Below, piece by piece: positions 46,015 to 58,924 of a stretch of 64,000 nucleotides of DNA. The first letter of the stretch is position 1; each line of letters opens with the position of its first letter. The notes beneath the pieces were generated by a model, which saw only the letters and a program-made list of their open reading frames with translations, had not been told where the DNA came from and made no database searches. Position numbers and translations under genes: made by a program. Source of the DNA: Prochilodus magdalenae (taxonomy: Eukaryota; Chordata; Actinopteri; Characiformes; Prochilodontidae); the NCBI GenBank assembly GCA_024036415.1, contig JAMWET010005007.1, positions 1,235,001 through 1,299,000 of the forward strand, written 5' to 3'.

Positions 46015-47041
46015 TTGCTCATGTAATGTAGTTGTAAAACTAGTATAGCAATGCACATTTAGTTTAGATGTGCTAAACTGAATGCTTTCTGGCTCTGAAT
46101 GCCAGAATAGATATATATAAAAAAATATTTTACATAAGAAGATTGTGGTGTGCTGCAGTAGTATGCAGTTTTGCAGATATTTTATAATTATAGAACATTT
46201 CTATATTCTGTATCCCAGAAATAAACTTTAAGAGTTTCACAGCAAATATTTTTTATGCACTAATCTAGATGTCTGGAGTACAGTGCCTAGTGTGTGATGT
46301 TCTTTTGAGAGTTGAGAAACAGTCTATTTATCTCATTCAGTAGACTCAGTTTCAGCCATCACTACTTCTAATATGATAGCTGTATCTAATTCAGTTTCAC
46401 CTTGGACTGAAATTTGATGGTTCAGGGTTCAGCTTATGGCTGAAAAGGCTTGAGCAGCTGCTTTGTGGTTCGCTGGCCAACATATTTCTGGTGATTATGA
46501 TTTGTTAGATGAAAATAATGGACATCTGTTTGACACGACCTCTCTCCTTTCTCATAGGAAAAGACTGATGTCTAAAAGATTGCTCTCAGTGGTGCATTGG
46601 GTCCAGCAGGTCAAGGCTTCTTGAGCAGTACTTGCATTTCTCTTAAACCCCATTCTGGCCTAAGATCTGATCTCACATTTTCACAACCACTCAGATTCTG
46701 AAAAGGGTCAAAATATTTGTAACCAGTGCCATGTCCTAGGTTTTTTGTCTAAACTGCACATCTACCAACATTAATCATACAAGATAAACGATCATATTTC
46801 TGTATGTCTCTCTAATGGCCATTCCTGTGATAATTTCATGAAAATAATGTTTTCCTGTTATCCCTGCTAACTAGAACACTGTTGTTTGTTAAGCTGCTTG
46901 CAAGCAAAGATGAGTGAAAAGGGGAAGGATAAGAAAGCCCTGCTGAGATAAACAGAAATAAACAGAACTGCAGTTTTCTTCATTAAAACATTGTGTACAT
47001 CTGCCACAATAAAAAACAACGTTTGAGTCAAATGAAATGTA

Positions 47042-47087
<46 letters not shown>

Positions 47088-48250
47088 ATTTCAGGTTACT
47101 GCAACTTTTTGGTGTTAATCATACACATTTCCATATACACATTTCCATCCAAATGTGTTCCATACACATTACTGAGGCAAGAAAATGAAAATGTGCTATC
47201 AAACTGAAGCACCTCCTCCAAAACTGCACTGGATAGCTATTCGGAAAGAGGGGAAAAACCATATGGGCATGTTTTGTAAACTACCTTTTTTGGAATTCAA
47301 GTTAATGCAAGTTAACTAACTGCTATTTACTAACTTATAATACTAACTTCTACAGCTAAGTCTAGCTTAGTTGTTATTAAGTTTAATTGGTTTAGCTACC
47401 TAGTGTGCACCTACCTAGTGTTTCACCTTTAATGTTAGCTTACCATACCCGAATAGCAGAGTAGACAGCTGCCTACCTAAGGCCACATTAACATTACAAG
47501 CCTAACGCTCATATCTGATGTGTTGCTCAGATCCAATCTCTCTAACATGATCTAATTAAGTGACTCAAATCTAACATTAATGTGAACGAACCGGCATCCT
47601 GAAATGACCCACACTTCCTAATCTGTAACGTCATGAGAGAGAATAGTGTGCGTCATGAACAGCAAACAAAGAGAACAAGCCCTCATGGCAAAGATAATAT
47701 ACCCTGAGAAGCTATCAGCTGTTCATTATTGTTTAACAAAGATAGAAAAGAGAAATGTCTGTTGCTTTCTACTGTTTTGTTGGTATTGGCATTGATGGCA
47801 CATGAACAGCTGAAATGCCACATGCCCACAAAACAGACAAGTATCAGATCTAGTACCTGATTTGAAAAGATTGGTTTTGACAGGTCCACTCATGCCTGAA
47901 AAAGTCAGTGCTTTCAGCCTGGTAATGTGAACGAAGCCTAAGTGCACCCAGTTGGTATCTGATTTATACTAGTCTAGTGCTGTTTTCTGGTGGACCCAAC
48001 ACGTAAACCGCAAGAATGGTTATCAGACCTCCCTACACCCCTGTCCTCAGGTGCTCCCTCCTTCTACCCTCCCTTGCCGACCTCCTACCCACCACTGGAG
48101 AGCACCCAGCAAACCCCAGACAAACGGCTTACCTGGAATCCCCCTCTCTGGCTCATATGTCACTGCCTCTCCCCTGCAGCCCTTCCCTGGTGATGCATGG
48201 GCAAATAGCTGTCACTAACTGCCTGCTGTAGTAATAGGCTGTTCAGCAGC
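46015..48250. other. no gene recognised apart from a microsatellite
   Basis: AT-rich, with short frames lacking domains. The frames at 47,990-48,231 are proline/leucine-rich because of a pyrimidine-rich strand. Confidence 0.4.
47044..47086 (+). repeat. (ATT)n microsatellite
   Basis: About fourteen ATT units. Confidence 0.96.
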
Positions 48251-48950
48251 CTGGTCGTAACTCATTAAAACATGTAAAGCAGACGTTAGGATGAGGGAGT
48301 GGCGTGCCCATCAGGACTGAGCCAGTCGTTTGCTGGCACGGCGACGGCTCTAGAAGATGTATTGTGCGGGCTGTCGTGATAAGGCCCTGTCTGGCAACGG
48401 GGCTGCTCGTGAGAGTCAGAGGTTGGCTGTGGATTCTGAGAAGGCAAAAGCCTTGTCAGCCATGCCTGCCTTTCTGGTCTCAAGATCTGAAAATGAAGTC
48501 ATCACTCAAACTTGTCACACGGAATTGCATTGCAGGTTGTTGAAAAGTGATGCACCTTGCCCTATGATAATAATTACATATAGGACTGCAACTCATGGTT
48601 ATTTCTATTATCTGATTGACTATTATTGTATTAATTCGGGCCGTTATGGCCTCTGTGGTTTCCTTATTATAGTGATATTCAAAGATGTGTCTATTTCACA
48701 AGTGATTTCTTTGTGTAGAATTTATATTGTCTTCAACCCGTGTAGTATATTGAAAATCTGTTGAAATGACCACATGTATATTGAGCATTATAGGGCATCT
48801 ATGTTTTCTAAGTGATGACACACTTATTTTTTTCCATAACTAGGATCCTAAATGACTAATTATTAACATCATAATTTATTGAAGCATTATACTGAAACCT
48901 ATAGCATCACTGAAGAGACTGAAATTTATGATTTCAGATATTAGGTCTTG
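48250..48950. other. no gene recognised
   Basis: The 135-codon plus frame at 48,357-48,764 has no recognisable domain, and its second half is generic AT-derived hydrophobic sequence. Rejected as a gene. Confidence 0.4.
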
Positions 48951-48959
48951 TACACAAAT

Positions 48960-50720
48960 ATGTACCTGAATTTAAAGAAATCAATCTCTTATTCAGTGCA
49001 AGCAGCAGCGTTCTGCTTTTTCATAATGTTAATTCATTATGCACGCCTGTGAAACAGCATTGCCTGAAAGTGCTGCACTTTGTCCGTGTACAGTGAAGAA
49101 CATAATAGCCTAAGAATCTACGTTTTGCACAGTGATGACAGTTTGGTGAAAGGATTTAAAGGCGAAGATGTGAAGCACAATGCACTATTGCGAGAAGAAT
49201 GCAATAATTACGCTTAAGTAATAAACCAATTTTGACATCTGTCACCTCAGAGCTCCTTTCAGAAAATGAAGAGGAATAAACAGAGAATGTTCCCCTTCTT
49301 ATGAAGTAGTGTAATCCTCTTTAAGAATACTCTTCGTCTCGCAAACCCTTTCTTCTCGTATTGTAACGATGATAATTGCAGTTTTGTGTTGGACCACATT
49401 CAAGGACTTATCTCCTACTTTTTGAATGATTAACTTTCCTGCTTCCGCTAAATCCGAAAGTTTTTCTGCTTTGCTACTTCTATTGTCATTGTTCATTTTC
49501 AATTGCCCATATTTCCTTTTTGAAATATAAAGCCATTATGTCCCCCCCTTCCCTTTTTGCTTCTGCCCATTGAAGCTCCTTCTTTTCTATTAAGGCTCAG
49601 ACGAAAAACTAAAGTTTTCCACTGTTTTTTTCCCTCCCTTTTATATTGGGGTTCCTAAACCATGCATAAAATGGCATAGCTCAATTTACAGAAAGCTCAT
49701 TTGGGTTTGCGAGAATGAAACAGGCCTTTCTTCTCCTTACAAGCCATGTTGTGTCAAAACTTCCTGGGCAAGCTGCTGTGATGCCCGGAGAGGGTCGAAT
49801 GCATGTGAATTTTGGCTGCTGGCCTTGTTATCAGAATCTGATCCCTGCTAGAGCAGATTCCTGTTGGTCTGTTGTGGTGGGGGTACTGGCCTTTCATATG
49901 CACGATGCCTCATCCGTCTGAGACAATGAGCGATTAGTACACAGGCGGTGGCCTGGGCCAGGGCTTCAAAAGGCTTGGCCGTCAGGATAGCTTCAGAGGC
50001 AGAGGTTGCCTTTTAATCTGGGCACGCCACCTGTGAGGGACGTCAGAAGTTGCGTTTGGCGTGGCAGCAGCGGGGCTTCATTATGCCTCAACCCTGCTTG
50101 GCCCGAGTCATCCAGCCTGACTCTTTCTCAGAAGCAATCTCACGCACACATGTACGCATGCACGCGCACACTGCTCAGGCCTTTCCCTTTTCACAAGGCA
50201 CTTGCAATTTGTCATTTTTCACACGAGATGAAGCCTTTTATGAAGCGAAATGAGTTCCCCGAGAAGGAAGCGCCACAAAAGCCCCATGATTAATTTGCTT
50301 GTTAGGCTATTGCAGCTGTCACCTGTGTAAGACATCTGGACAGCAGATTGACTAATGCCATAAGTGCGCCCCGAAAACATGGCTCACTCCCACTCCGCTG
50401 CGCCAGTTCGCCTTCCCCGCAGTCACTCTTTTAGTGGAGCTTTTAAGGGGAACTGCTCGCTGCTTGAATTGGGCCTTTTTCTGCAGGGATAATTAATAAG
50501 CATTACTCGTGATTGACATGGTAATTAGTTGTATTAATGTGCCACTAAGAGGCTTTGAACTGGGAGGAGGGGCCGCTCTCAGGCCTCGGGGTGTGCAGAG
50601 GGAGGGGCCGACTTGCAGTGACCTCACTTACATGTAATTGCCTTTCCTGATTCTAATCGTGCTCTTATAGGTACATCAGCATGGGATGGCACAGATTGCA
50701 TTGCAGCTCACTGACTGATA
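48960..50720. other. candidate conserved non-coding cluster (unverified)
   Basis: One of the two longest enhancer-like blocks. Dense portions are 48,980-49,260 (TTCATAATGTTAATTCATTA), 49,690-50,040 and 50,290-50,720 (GGATAATTAATAAGCATTAC; TGACATGGTAATTAGTTGTA). Homeodomain-type ATTA cores are frequent, and no repeats interrupt it. Open frames here have no domain. Function is inference. Confidence 0.35.
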
Positions 50721-50724
50721 TATA

Positions 50725-51180
50725 GTAGATGAATGGTGCTTCCACTTTGTCCAACCTTAGAAATCGCCATTATCTGCAAAATATGCTTCAAACGCTTAAT
50801 CGATACCACATTTATGGTATCGTGAATTAACCATGTAACTCTATATAGCCTAAGTAATCCCAAACACATTCAATAGTGTTGGACACATTGAAATAAATTC
50901 ACTGCAGAAGACTTAAAATAATTGACAGAAACAGGAGGTTCCAAGTTATTGGGAAAGTGGGATCTGGTAAGCCACCAAAACTGTCATAATCAACTGTTTA
51001 ATAAAGAGGAAAATATGAAGCTCCACTTTTTCTTTAGATCTGAAAAACTCCACAAATGTCGCTGTCTATTCTTTTACTTTGATTAGAAAGCTTAATTTGA
51101 GTCATGATTATGAATCTGTGAAAAGGAAATACACAAAAAATAGAAAATTTGTAAAACAAACAAATCTGCAAAATAATGGA
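50725..51180. other. no gene recognised
   Basis: AT-rich. It may contain further decayed sequence of the transposase remnant to its right. Confidence 0.35.
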
Positions 51181-51187
51181 CTGACCA

Positions 51188-51335
51188 CTCCAGAGTCCAG
51201 ACCTCAACATATTTCAACATGTTTACTTGGATCATGTAAAGCAGAGAGTGCAACCAACTTATAAGACTGAACTTTGGAGAATCACTATTGAAAACCTGAA
51301 AGTGAAGGAACAGAAGGTGTAATAAAGGCACGGCA
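51188..51335 (+). pseudogene. Tc1-like transposase C-terminal remnant, family I
   Basis: In one frame from 51,188 it reads LQSPDLNIFQHVYLDHVKQR and then VQPTYKTELWR, a decayed form of the Tc1-like [12 protein letters not shown] motif and following helix. The catalytic Glu position is Gln (CAA at 51,215-51,217). No upstream catalytic motifs are readable, so only the tail of the gene survives. Confidence 0.6.
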
Positions 51336-51339
51336 TGGG

Positions 51340-52240
51340 AACTATAAAGCTATATCATGAAAGAATTGGTATTTTGTGCCCCTTACAGTCGTTCATTTTT
51401 ACATTACTGTTGTAAATCCAAATTGTGCTGTACACATCCATTTGTTAACAAGCTTTGTCCCTTTCGCACGCAATCATGTTAATCCTACAGACTATTTTGT
51501 ATTTGATGATATCTACGCCCCAATAAACAGCTATCGTCTTTGTACAGCTAGCTAAAGACCCACAGTTTGTGCATACAATGTAGTGCGTTCAAGTGTTATG
51601 CATTTCTTGCAAGAGGTCCACTCCTCCAAAGTCAGATAGTGCTACAGAAGACCTTGCCTGGTGTGGCAATGTCAGAGATGCAAAATGGAACTTGTTGGTT
51701 ATTTCTTGTCTTGGTCACTGTCATTATAAATAAGAGGTTGTCTTTGACTTCAATACAGTTCTGTATGCAATTAAACTAGAACAGCATAGCTAAACGACAT
51801 CTATATCTCAGCTTCTAGGAGCCAAAAGTGTTAGCATATGGACACTTCGTAAAGCCAACTTTTGCATAAGCAGTCTACATAGCACCCAGACAGAGAAGAA
51901 TGGGGTCATGGCCATGGAGCGTTATTTTGAGCAAATACCCCTATGCTTCATTTTTAATTATCCTGGAATTAGTTGGTAGCATCCGTTTATTTGTGTCTAC
52001 TGTGTAATCAGGAAGCTCATCTGAGAAAGCTGAGGCCCGGCTGGCTTTAGACTGAGCCAGTGACATCCTAAATGCAACACAATCCTCTCGCACTCACATA
52101 CCTCCCATTTGATTAAAACTGTTTCAAAAACATAGACAAACAAATCCTCCGGCAGGTCCTGATATATTTCTGAGGCCACCTTCTTCTGCAGTGACCCAAT
52201 CATATCTTTACAAAGCATAAACAAAAACACCAACTTCCAG
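51340..52240. other. no gene recognised
   Basis: Unassigned. Frames at 51,567-51,779 and 51,997-52,233 have no family resemblance. Confidence 0.4.
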
Positions 52241-52247
52241 AGAGAAC

Positions 52248-52249
<2 letters not shown>

Positions 52250-52295
<46 letters not shown>
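52250..52295 (+). repeat. (AG)n microsatellite
   Basis: 46 bp of AG repeat. Confidence 0.97.
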
Positions 52296-52298
<3 letters not shown>

Positions 52299-53740
52299 TA
52301 TGGAGTTGAGAATGGTCTTCAATCTAACCTGCTAACAATCTGTTCTCTAAAAGCTACAATAACAACATCAGCGGATGGCTTAGGCAAATGCCTGAAAACA
52401 TACATAACAGAGCCTGTGTCTTTTTCCTGGTATCATTTTACCATTAAAGCATGCATTCTGCACAGATGGAGCAATTTGAAAGATGGAAATCATTTCTGGG
52501 AACTTCAATGCCGAGCAGAAGGGTGCTGTGTTTTGTGTGGAAACGCTGATAGCCATAACCTGGCAGTAAATTAACCTCACTAACCAATCAGACAGAGCCA
52601 GGCCTCTCCACTAACCAATCATATGTGGACAGGATGACAGATGGATAGGAGCGTGTGGTTAGGTATTTTGGAAGGTTGTACAGTATCCAAATGTAGCACA
52701 TGAAAAATACCTCCACCAAGATTGTGCTCAATCATTAGCCACTAATATCATTAAGGCAGCCAGATTTTGTTCCCTAAAAACCACCAAGACATTTGTGTAT
52801 GTCTATGTACATCCCAACCCCATTCATAATATAGTTTTACCCTATCATTTTCCAACCTGCTATCCGTTATAACCACACAAGCTGCTTTTACTACTTTACC
52901 CTCAACACTGATATATGTGAGCAACTTCTGTTTTGATTGCTTGCCCTCTTTAGTGCCTTATTAAATTATCAAATGCAGATTATCAGTTATTGCCAGAATT
53001 TCACAACATTTAACCCTAATTTAACACCATTAATTTGGGCTGGTTTATTCTGATAGTGATCATTAAAAGTCTTACTTATATCCGCTGGTGCATTGATGGA
53101 GAGTTGTAGGAGCCCTGAACCATACTACGCCTCTGCTCCTGATCACCCCTGATCCATGCTGAAGTGAGTCATCTGTAGAGTCAAGAGGGGGAGGTAGTGT
53201 TTTGGATTACATAAAATCATGAGAACACTCAGGCAATCTATAAATATTACATCTAGGTGTGTATTTGCAGTAATGTAGGGGTTAAAGCGGTGCCCCCACC
53301 TCCAACTGTACAGACGGTGTGCGGATTGTAACTCCTACAGTGGATAGAGATTAGATGAAGCTGAATTTATTATTCTTATTTCTCATTCCACCTTAAACGA
53401 TGTACATGCTTTTAGACGTCTGTGTATAACTGCTGAAAAGAAAATTCCAACAGGAAGCTAACATCAGCCTCAGTTTGGTGCTAGCAAACACATCATGCAG
53501 TGTTCCACTGCATTCATTACTGTTTTTTTAATTATCATATGTAAATTGTGTGATAATAGACAGCGCCAACAAGAACTGGAGAACACCAAGGTATGAAAAA
53601 GATAGCTATGGAGGATATGGAGCTATCTGAGCAGGTGAGAAATCCTGACTGGACCATTTCATTGTATGTAAGTATATAATGTAAGTATATACATATGCAT
53701 ATAAGAGTCCTTAGTCAAGACTCCTATCACTGCACTGGCC
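52296..53740. other. no gene recognised
   Basis: AT-rich and unassigned. Confidence 0.4.
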
Positions 53741-53741
53741 T

Positions 53742-53815
53742 ACCTGTAATACGAGTAACCTTTGGATAAGAGCGTCAGCTAAATGCCTAAAATGTAAATG
53801 TAAATATGTAGCATA
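53742..53815 (+). repeat. LINE/SINE 3' tail fragment
   Basis: CCTTTGGATAAGAGCGTCAG, CTAAATGCC and AAATGTAAATGTAAAT reproduce the very common teleost retroposon tail (CTCTGGATAAGAGCGTCTGC, CTAAATG, AATGTAAATGT). Only the 3' end is present, typical of 5'-truncated retrotransposition. Confidence 0.65.
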
Positions 53816-53879
53816 CTGACTCTCATGAGATTTTATAAAAAACCTTTGGCAGTTTTCTTTGCTATATAGTTGCTAAATA

Positions 53880-54480
53880 ATAAAGTCAAGTACAGTCAAG
53901 TTCAATTAATATACTGTATATGGCGCTTTTTACATGAAAGCATGTTTACAGTGAATCCGGGTCCAAGCCCACAATTAGCAAGCCAAAGGCGACAGTGGCA
54001 AGGAAATTCTCCCTCAGGGCCAGAGGAAGGAACTTTAAGGGGAACCAAGCCTCAAAGAGGGAACCCATCCTCTCCGACCCCGGATAGCAACAAACACAAA
54101 CAGAAGGATCAGAGTTTACCATTATAAGGATTGAATAGGATATGTGTTAAGTGTTTTTAAGGCAGTAAAAGAAATGTTAGATTTGTCTGCCATTAAAAGC
54201 TTCATGATAGACAAAGAGTTAAGCAGGGAGGCAGTGGCACCCAGCCAAGGCAGGTGAAGCAACAGCTGCAGAGTGCACAGGATGGGCAGTAGCTCCGTGG
54301 CAGACTACAGAGATTTGGGCAGTAGTTCAGCTTTAGCAAAGAAGAACACAAAGACCATAAGCTCTGACAGAGGGCCTGAGAGCACTACAAGGTGTTAGCA
54401 GTTAGCTTGGGAAACTAATTATCAAAGGCTCGACTGAACAGGTAGGTTTTAAGACCAAATAAATAGGAGAGTAAGAACAC
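53880..54480 (+). repeat. teleost dispersed repeat ('minced gene-like' type)
   Basis: It contains GGCGCTTTTTACATGAAAGC, CCAAAGGCGACAGTGGCAAG, GAAATTCTCCCTCAGGGCC, GGGGAACCAAGCCTCAAAG and AGGGAACCCATCCTCTCCG. These occur in an order I recall from an abundant repeat in catfish- and characin-type genomes. It closes with GGCTCGACTGAACAGGTAGG and TTTTAAGACC. The 85-codon frame at 53,870-54,127 is a shadow. Confidence 0.55.
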
Positions 54481-54489
54481 AAGAAGAAC

Positions 54490-55370
54490 AAAGAAGAACA
54501 GACTATGAAGATGGTGGGTTCCATTTAAGGAAACCACTACACAGATACCATTTATGAGCTGTAAATAGGTGTACGAATATGTGCAGGACTATGGTGGTTT
54601 ACAGCATTTTATACTTAGTCCAGATGTAGTGGATTAGCTGAGACATCCTAAGTGATTACATTTTGCTTCTTTAGTTTATAACGCTACTAACAAACACCGG
54701 GACTCAATAGTCACCCAAATAGCCTGAAACTTTATTAAGTCATGCAGACTTGTCGATCCGGTTTACAACACAGTATGACTTACTGTAAGCTTTTAAAAGG
54801 AACAAAACTGCAGGCAGCTGCGACAACATTGTGTTCATACTCATAGTTCAAGGAAGTCATACTGTGCTCTAAAACAGATCAGCAAATTTGTATGACCTTA
54901 CTGAAGACCCGGATGCCATGTTGATAAAAGTGTTAAGGATGTGTTTGTTTACATAAACAGATTTGGCTATTTGGTTAACTACTGAATTCCAGTGACTGTT
55001 AACGATTTTGGCCTCATAGCTACAGTTCTAAACTAAAGAAGCAAATCTGGGATCCCAAACATGTCTTGACTGAACAAAATCTGGGTGGAAAAAAAAAGAA
55101 TTTTCACAGAACTATTCCTTTTAACGGCTCTACAATAGCACCCTTCTTCCAGCCAAATGGTTTTAGCCAAGCCAACTATTTTAGTCGTTTGTCCATTCGG
55201 CACTGCAAGCAGCAGTGTCTCTACCAAGATCAGCACCCTTTGGCATGCCATCCAGCCACCAGTAGTATAAAACTTCAGAAAATCCACAGCCCTACGGCTC
55301 CTCTGTGCCTTTTCCCTCTCAATATATGATGGCTTTTGCCGGGCTATTTCAATAATCTTCAACATGTATG
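54490..55370. other. no gene recognised
   Basis: Unassigned. The opposing frames at 55,033-55,365 show no domain. Confidence 0.4.
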
Positions 55371-55374
55371 TTTA

Positions 55375-56880
55375 ATGGCAGGGGCCTCGACAGGAAATGA
55401 TCAGCAAATGAAACGAAGCGGCGGGTTATTACGCGCCACGGCGGTGTCAGCCCCGGCCTTGCTGCCATTAATTTTATTGTAACTCATTTCTGCGGCCGGA
55501 GTACGCCAGGATTTAATGTTTCCATTCCCCCAGTTCTGTTCTGCATGACAAATTGTTTTAATAAACATATACCGGGTAATAATAAAGTAATAATAAGCCT
55601 ACCAGTCACCTTATATCACTGCAGTTAAATTCTCTCCCCTCTATAAGCCAACATTGGTTACAATGACAATTACATGGGGAGCCAATCCTTAGTGCGGGGC
55701 AAACACAATGGACAGATTTAATATAGTTTGTAAATATGATTAGTGTGCTGTCGTGTTATTGGAGTCGAGTATTTACATTTCTCCCAGGGGTTATTCACTA
55801 TATGGGATCAACATTAAATAGAGAGGCCTCCTGTTTTTTTTCCTCATCTCTTTTCTTCTTTCACAGAGCCTTCCTCGCTCGCCTTCACAACTTAATGAAA
55901 AACACTGTTGACCGTTAATATTCCACGGATCAATCACCATTTTTAATTTTGAGGATAAATGTGCAATTGTGTAACCCTTCAAAGCATTCTCCCACCTACA
56001 TTGCAAGTGTGTGTATTTGTGTGTGTGTGAGAGAGAGAGTGTGTGCCTGGGCTTGCAGGCGGATCCAGGTTGGTGTTATTGGAAATGAGAAAGAATGCGC
56101 TCTTGTAATGGCTGTTGGTTATTTACAGGGGTAATTTCATGCTACATTTCAATTATTGCCGAGATTTGTTTTTAGCTCCTCAAGCTGTTGCGCCTACCTG
56201 CAATCGACTGGAGAGAGGAAATTTATAATCAGCGTGGTGCTGTTTGCAAGGGTGTGCACAGGGCTGGAAGTTGCCTCTGACTTACGGCATCCTGCTCCAG
56301 CATTTGGATAATGAAATACACAAGTGGAGATTGCTGAGGTCAATTAATGCTGAAGTAGTGCATTTAACCCATTCTCTTATTACAGAGTCAGCAAAGGGAC
56401 CAATTTAGCAACCCACAGCTAACGCTGTACGCCAGCCTTACGCAACTTAGCAATTGCAACTTCGCAGCAAAGCAGCACCCAGAGGCCGAGTCCAATATGT
56501 CGGGTGAGAATGCGCTGACTCCTTGTCTAATTATTTTTAGATTTTGGAAATGGAGAGTCCGCAATGATTTTCAGCGCCGTCAATATGAGATAGAAATCTG
56601 TTTGTGGAAAACATTAACCCAATCCACGCTCGGGCAAATATGCGAAATAATAAACTAGGCCATATCAAGAAGTCCAGTCCACAATGCAGCCAAATAACTA
56701 ACACAAATATTGATATGATAATCCCTTGATGTCGATGCAGCAGAGGACACACCATGTTCCATCTGTCCCTCTGCGTAAGCCTGTCTGTTGATCTATTAGC
56801 CTCCTGTCTGGAAGATTAGAAAATTAGACAGCACTCTTCTTTTGCGTCAACTCACTCGTCCATGTGGGGAGGGCAGGGGG
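55375..56880. other. candidate conserved non-coding cluster (unverified)
   Basis: A long repeat-free block with even composition. 55,375-55,560 is GC-rich and densely non-degenerate (GAAACGAAGCGGCGGGTTAT; GCCATTAATTTTATTGTAAC). 56,100-56,800 includes TTTCAATTATTGCCGAGATT, GGAAATTTATAATCAGCGTG, GGTCAATTAATGCTGAAGTA and CAATGATTTTCAGCGCCGTC. A GT/GA microsatellite lies at about 56,004-56,046. No exon is recognised. Confidence 0.36.
56004..56046 (+). repeat. (GT)n(GA)n microsatellite
   Basis: Short compound dinucleotide tract. Confidence 0.85.
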
Positions 56881-56884
56881 AGAA

Positions 56885-58680
56885 TTAAAAAAAAAAAAAA
56901 CTGGTGTAAAAAGTGTACACAGGTAATTAGAACAAGGGCCTCTGAATCTCATCAGTCTCTGCTGTTCCTGCAATGAGTTTTTATATAACCCATGGGAACT
57001 CAATAGTGTGTCAATGTTGTAAAGGATTAATAGGATTATGTTTGCAAGTGGTGTGTCCCCTGTTTAATTTAACAGCCTCTTATTGGCTGATTGAGATGGG
57101 GAAAGAGAGAGAGAGCACAGGCCAAACTCTGAAATTTGACTGAATATCGAAATTTCCTTGAAAATGCTTATAACTTGGTATGGGCCTGGCATCTGCATCT
57201 TTCCCCATGTGTTCACGCTGCCCCTTTAATCTGGAAAATATATATCATTATCCAAATTTCTGCATCACACAATCACATCGGAGTGGTCTGATGTGAAATG
57301 TGAAACTTTCATTGTGATAGAAACCAGTAGAGTTTAAAGCCTCTAAAATAGAAAAACTTCAATCAAAAAATGCAGTCCCACCATTTCATACTACTAATAC
57401 CTGAAGCCTTATATTAGCCACAACCTAGTTTTGCATTGCCAGACTCTATAGGGAGAGGTATCTCTGCATAATGTGGCCAAGAACTTCCTACTACAGCAGC
57501 AACACGCAAAATGAACAAACACATGTCTGTTATTCAACATCATGTATTGAAATCTTGAAAACATAGTCATGCCATAAAAAGTCCTTCAGGAAACACAGAC
57601 ATATATGATGGGCAGCTGTCCATCGTAGTGTTGATTGGATCAAATCCAACCAGCACAAAACTATACACCTAAGTATGTATACATGGAAGTGCAGATAGCC
57701 AATCAGGAAGAATTACAATGCAACTGGCAGAATCCTGACAATGTGGCCAGGTTAATGCACTGTTATCTGATTCTCCGTCTATGTGTGGGCAGGGGCTAAG
57801 ACTAGCCACACCCCTGCATTTTAGAGCAGGAAGTGTGACCACATCCCTGCTTTAAAGTAAAAGTGTCCCGAAGTCAAAATCAGTATGCAGCTTTATGTTC
57901 ACAACCGAAACTCGTATTTTGTGCAATTAGAAATGTTTTTGTGTTTTAATGAAATTCTATAACCCTATAACATACCGTTACAAACTACAGCAGTATACAA
58001 TTATTTCAGTTCAGTGTTTCACAGACTGCTGCACTTAATCAGTCAATCATGTCTTAGTATGGGCTCAGTTGGTTTAACACAGCTTAATTAGCATTTTTAT
58101 ATAAAAGGCAGATAGCCTAAGATTCTCACCCTGCAGCAGTTACTGTAGCATGCCAGCCAACTAGTCTCGTTTCTTTTAAACTGGTAAAGAGCGAAAAGGC
58201 AGGAGGAGGGACTGTGCATTACCTCGTTTTAACCTTCTAATGATATTTTGCCTACTACTCGTTTGGAGTATGCATTTGATAGGTTCCAACATCTCATAAA
58301 TTGCTCCTTTAATGGCGGTGACTGCTAGAAAATATTGTGCTTAGAAAAGTTGGCTACTAACTTATTTGCCATAGCAATGCTGATGCTGGCTTTAATGTCA
58401 ACATTTTTTTGCTCCGAATCCTCTAGTTTGGTCATGCACTCTTCCACACATTGAATGAGATCTTACACATCTCCCTTGCAGTCTTTTGTTGAGGAAAAAG
58501 TAACAATTCATGGACTAGTTTTCAAATTTATATATGTGAAGAACTGGGTGAACCAGTTTGCTACAGCATCACCCTGTGGCAGACCAATGCTGTACCACTA
58601 GTCAGTTAAGAATATCAGACAGAAACTCACATTGAGCAGCTAAACAGTGATCTCTCCCTGAATTGTATTTGCATTCCAAA
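56885..58680. other. no gene recognised
   Basis: Includes a 14-A run near 56,887. ATCTCATAAATTGCTCCTTT near 58,291 may be the edge of a third copy of the 4.3/43-kb repeat, but the match is short. Confidence 0.35.
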
Positions 58681-58682
58681 TT

Positions 58683-58922
58683 CAGTTGTGTGCAAAAATG
58701 TGAGAAACTCATTATGCTCTACAAAGAACATACCTTGAATCACAAATGATTTGCTAAATTTAACATACTGGAATCACACTGGCCTGTGCAATAATGATGG
58801 CAAATTTATATTTTATTTTTTGTTATATTGTCATACGTTGCATTTCAGTTTGTTTCTTTATTTTTCAAAATCAACTAAACATATCATTTGAACAAGGGTG
58901 TTCAAACTTTTGCATATGACTG
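58683..58922. mobile_element. Tc1/mariner-type MITE
   Basis: The left edge CAGTTGTGTGCAAAAATGTG and the inverse of the right edge CAGTCATATGCAAAAGTTTG are an imperfect terminal inverted repeat. The right edge (CATTTGAACAAGGGTGTTCA) matches the element at 44.8 kb. About 240 bp with no coding capacity. Confidence 0.5.
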
Positions 58923-58924
58923 TA

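Noticed and set aside
48357..48764. 135-codon plus-strand frame
   Set aside because: No recognisable family. The second half is generic AT-rich hydrophobic sequence, and no similar gene is recognised.
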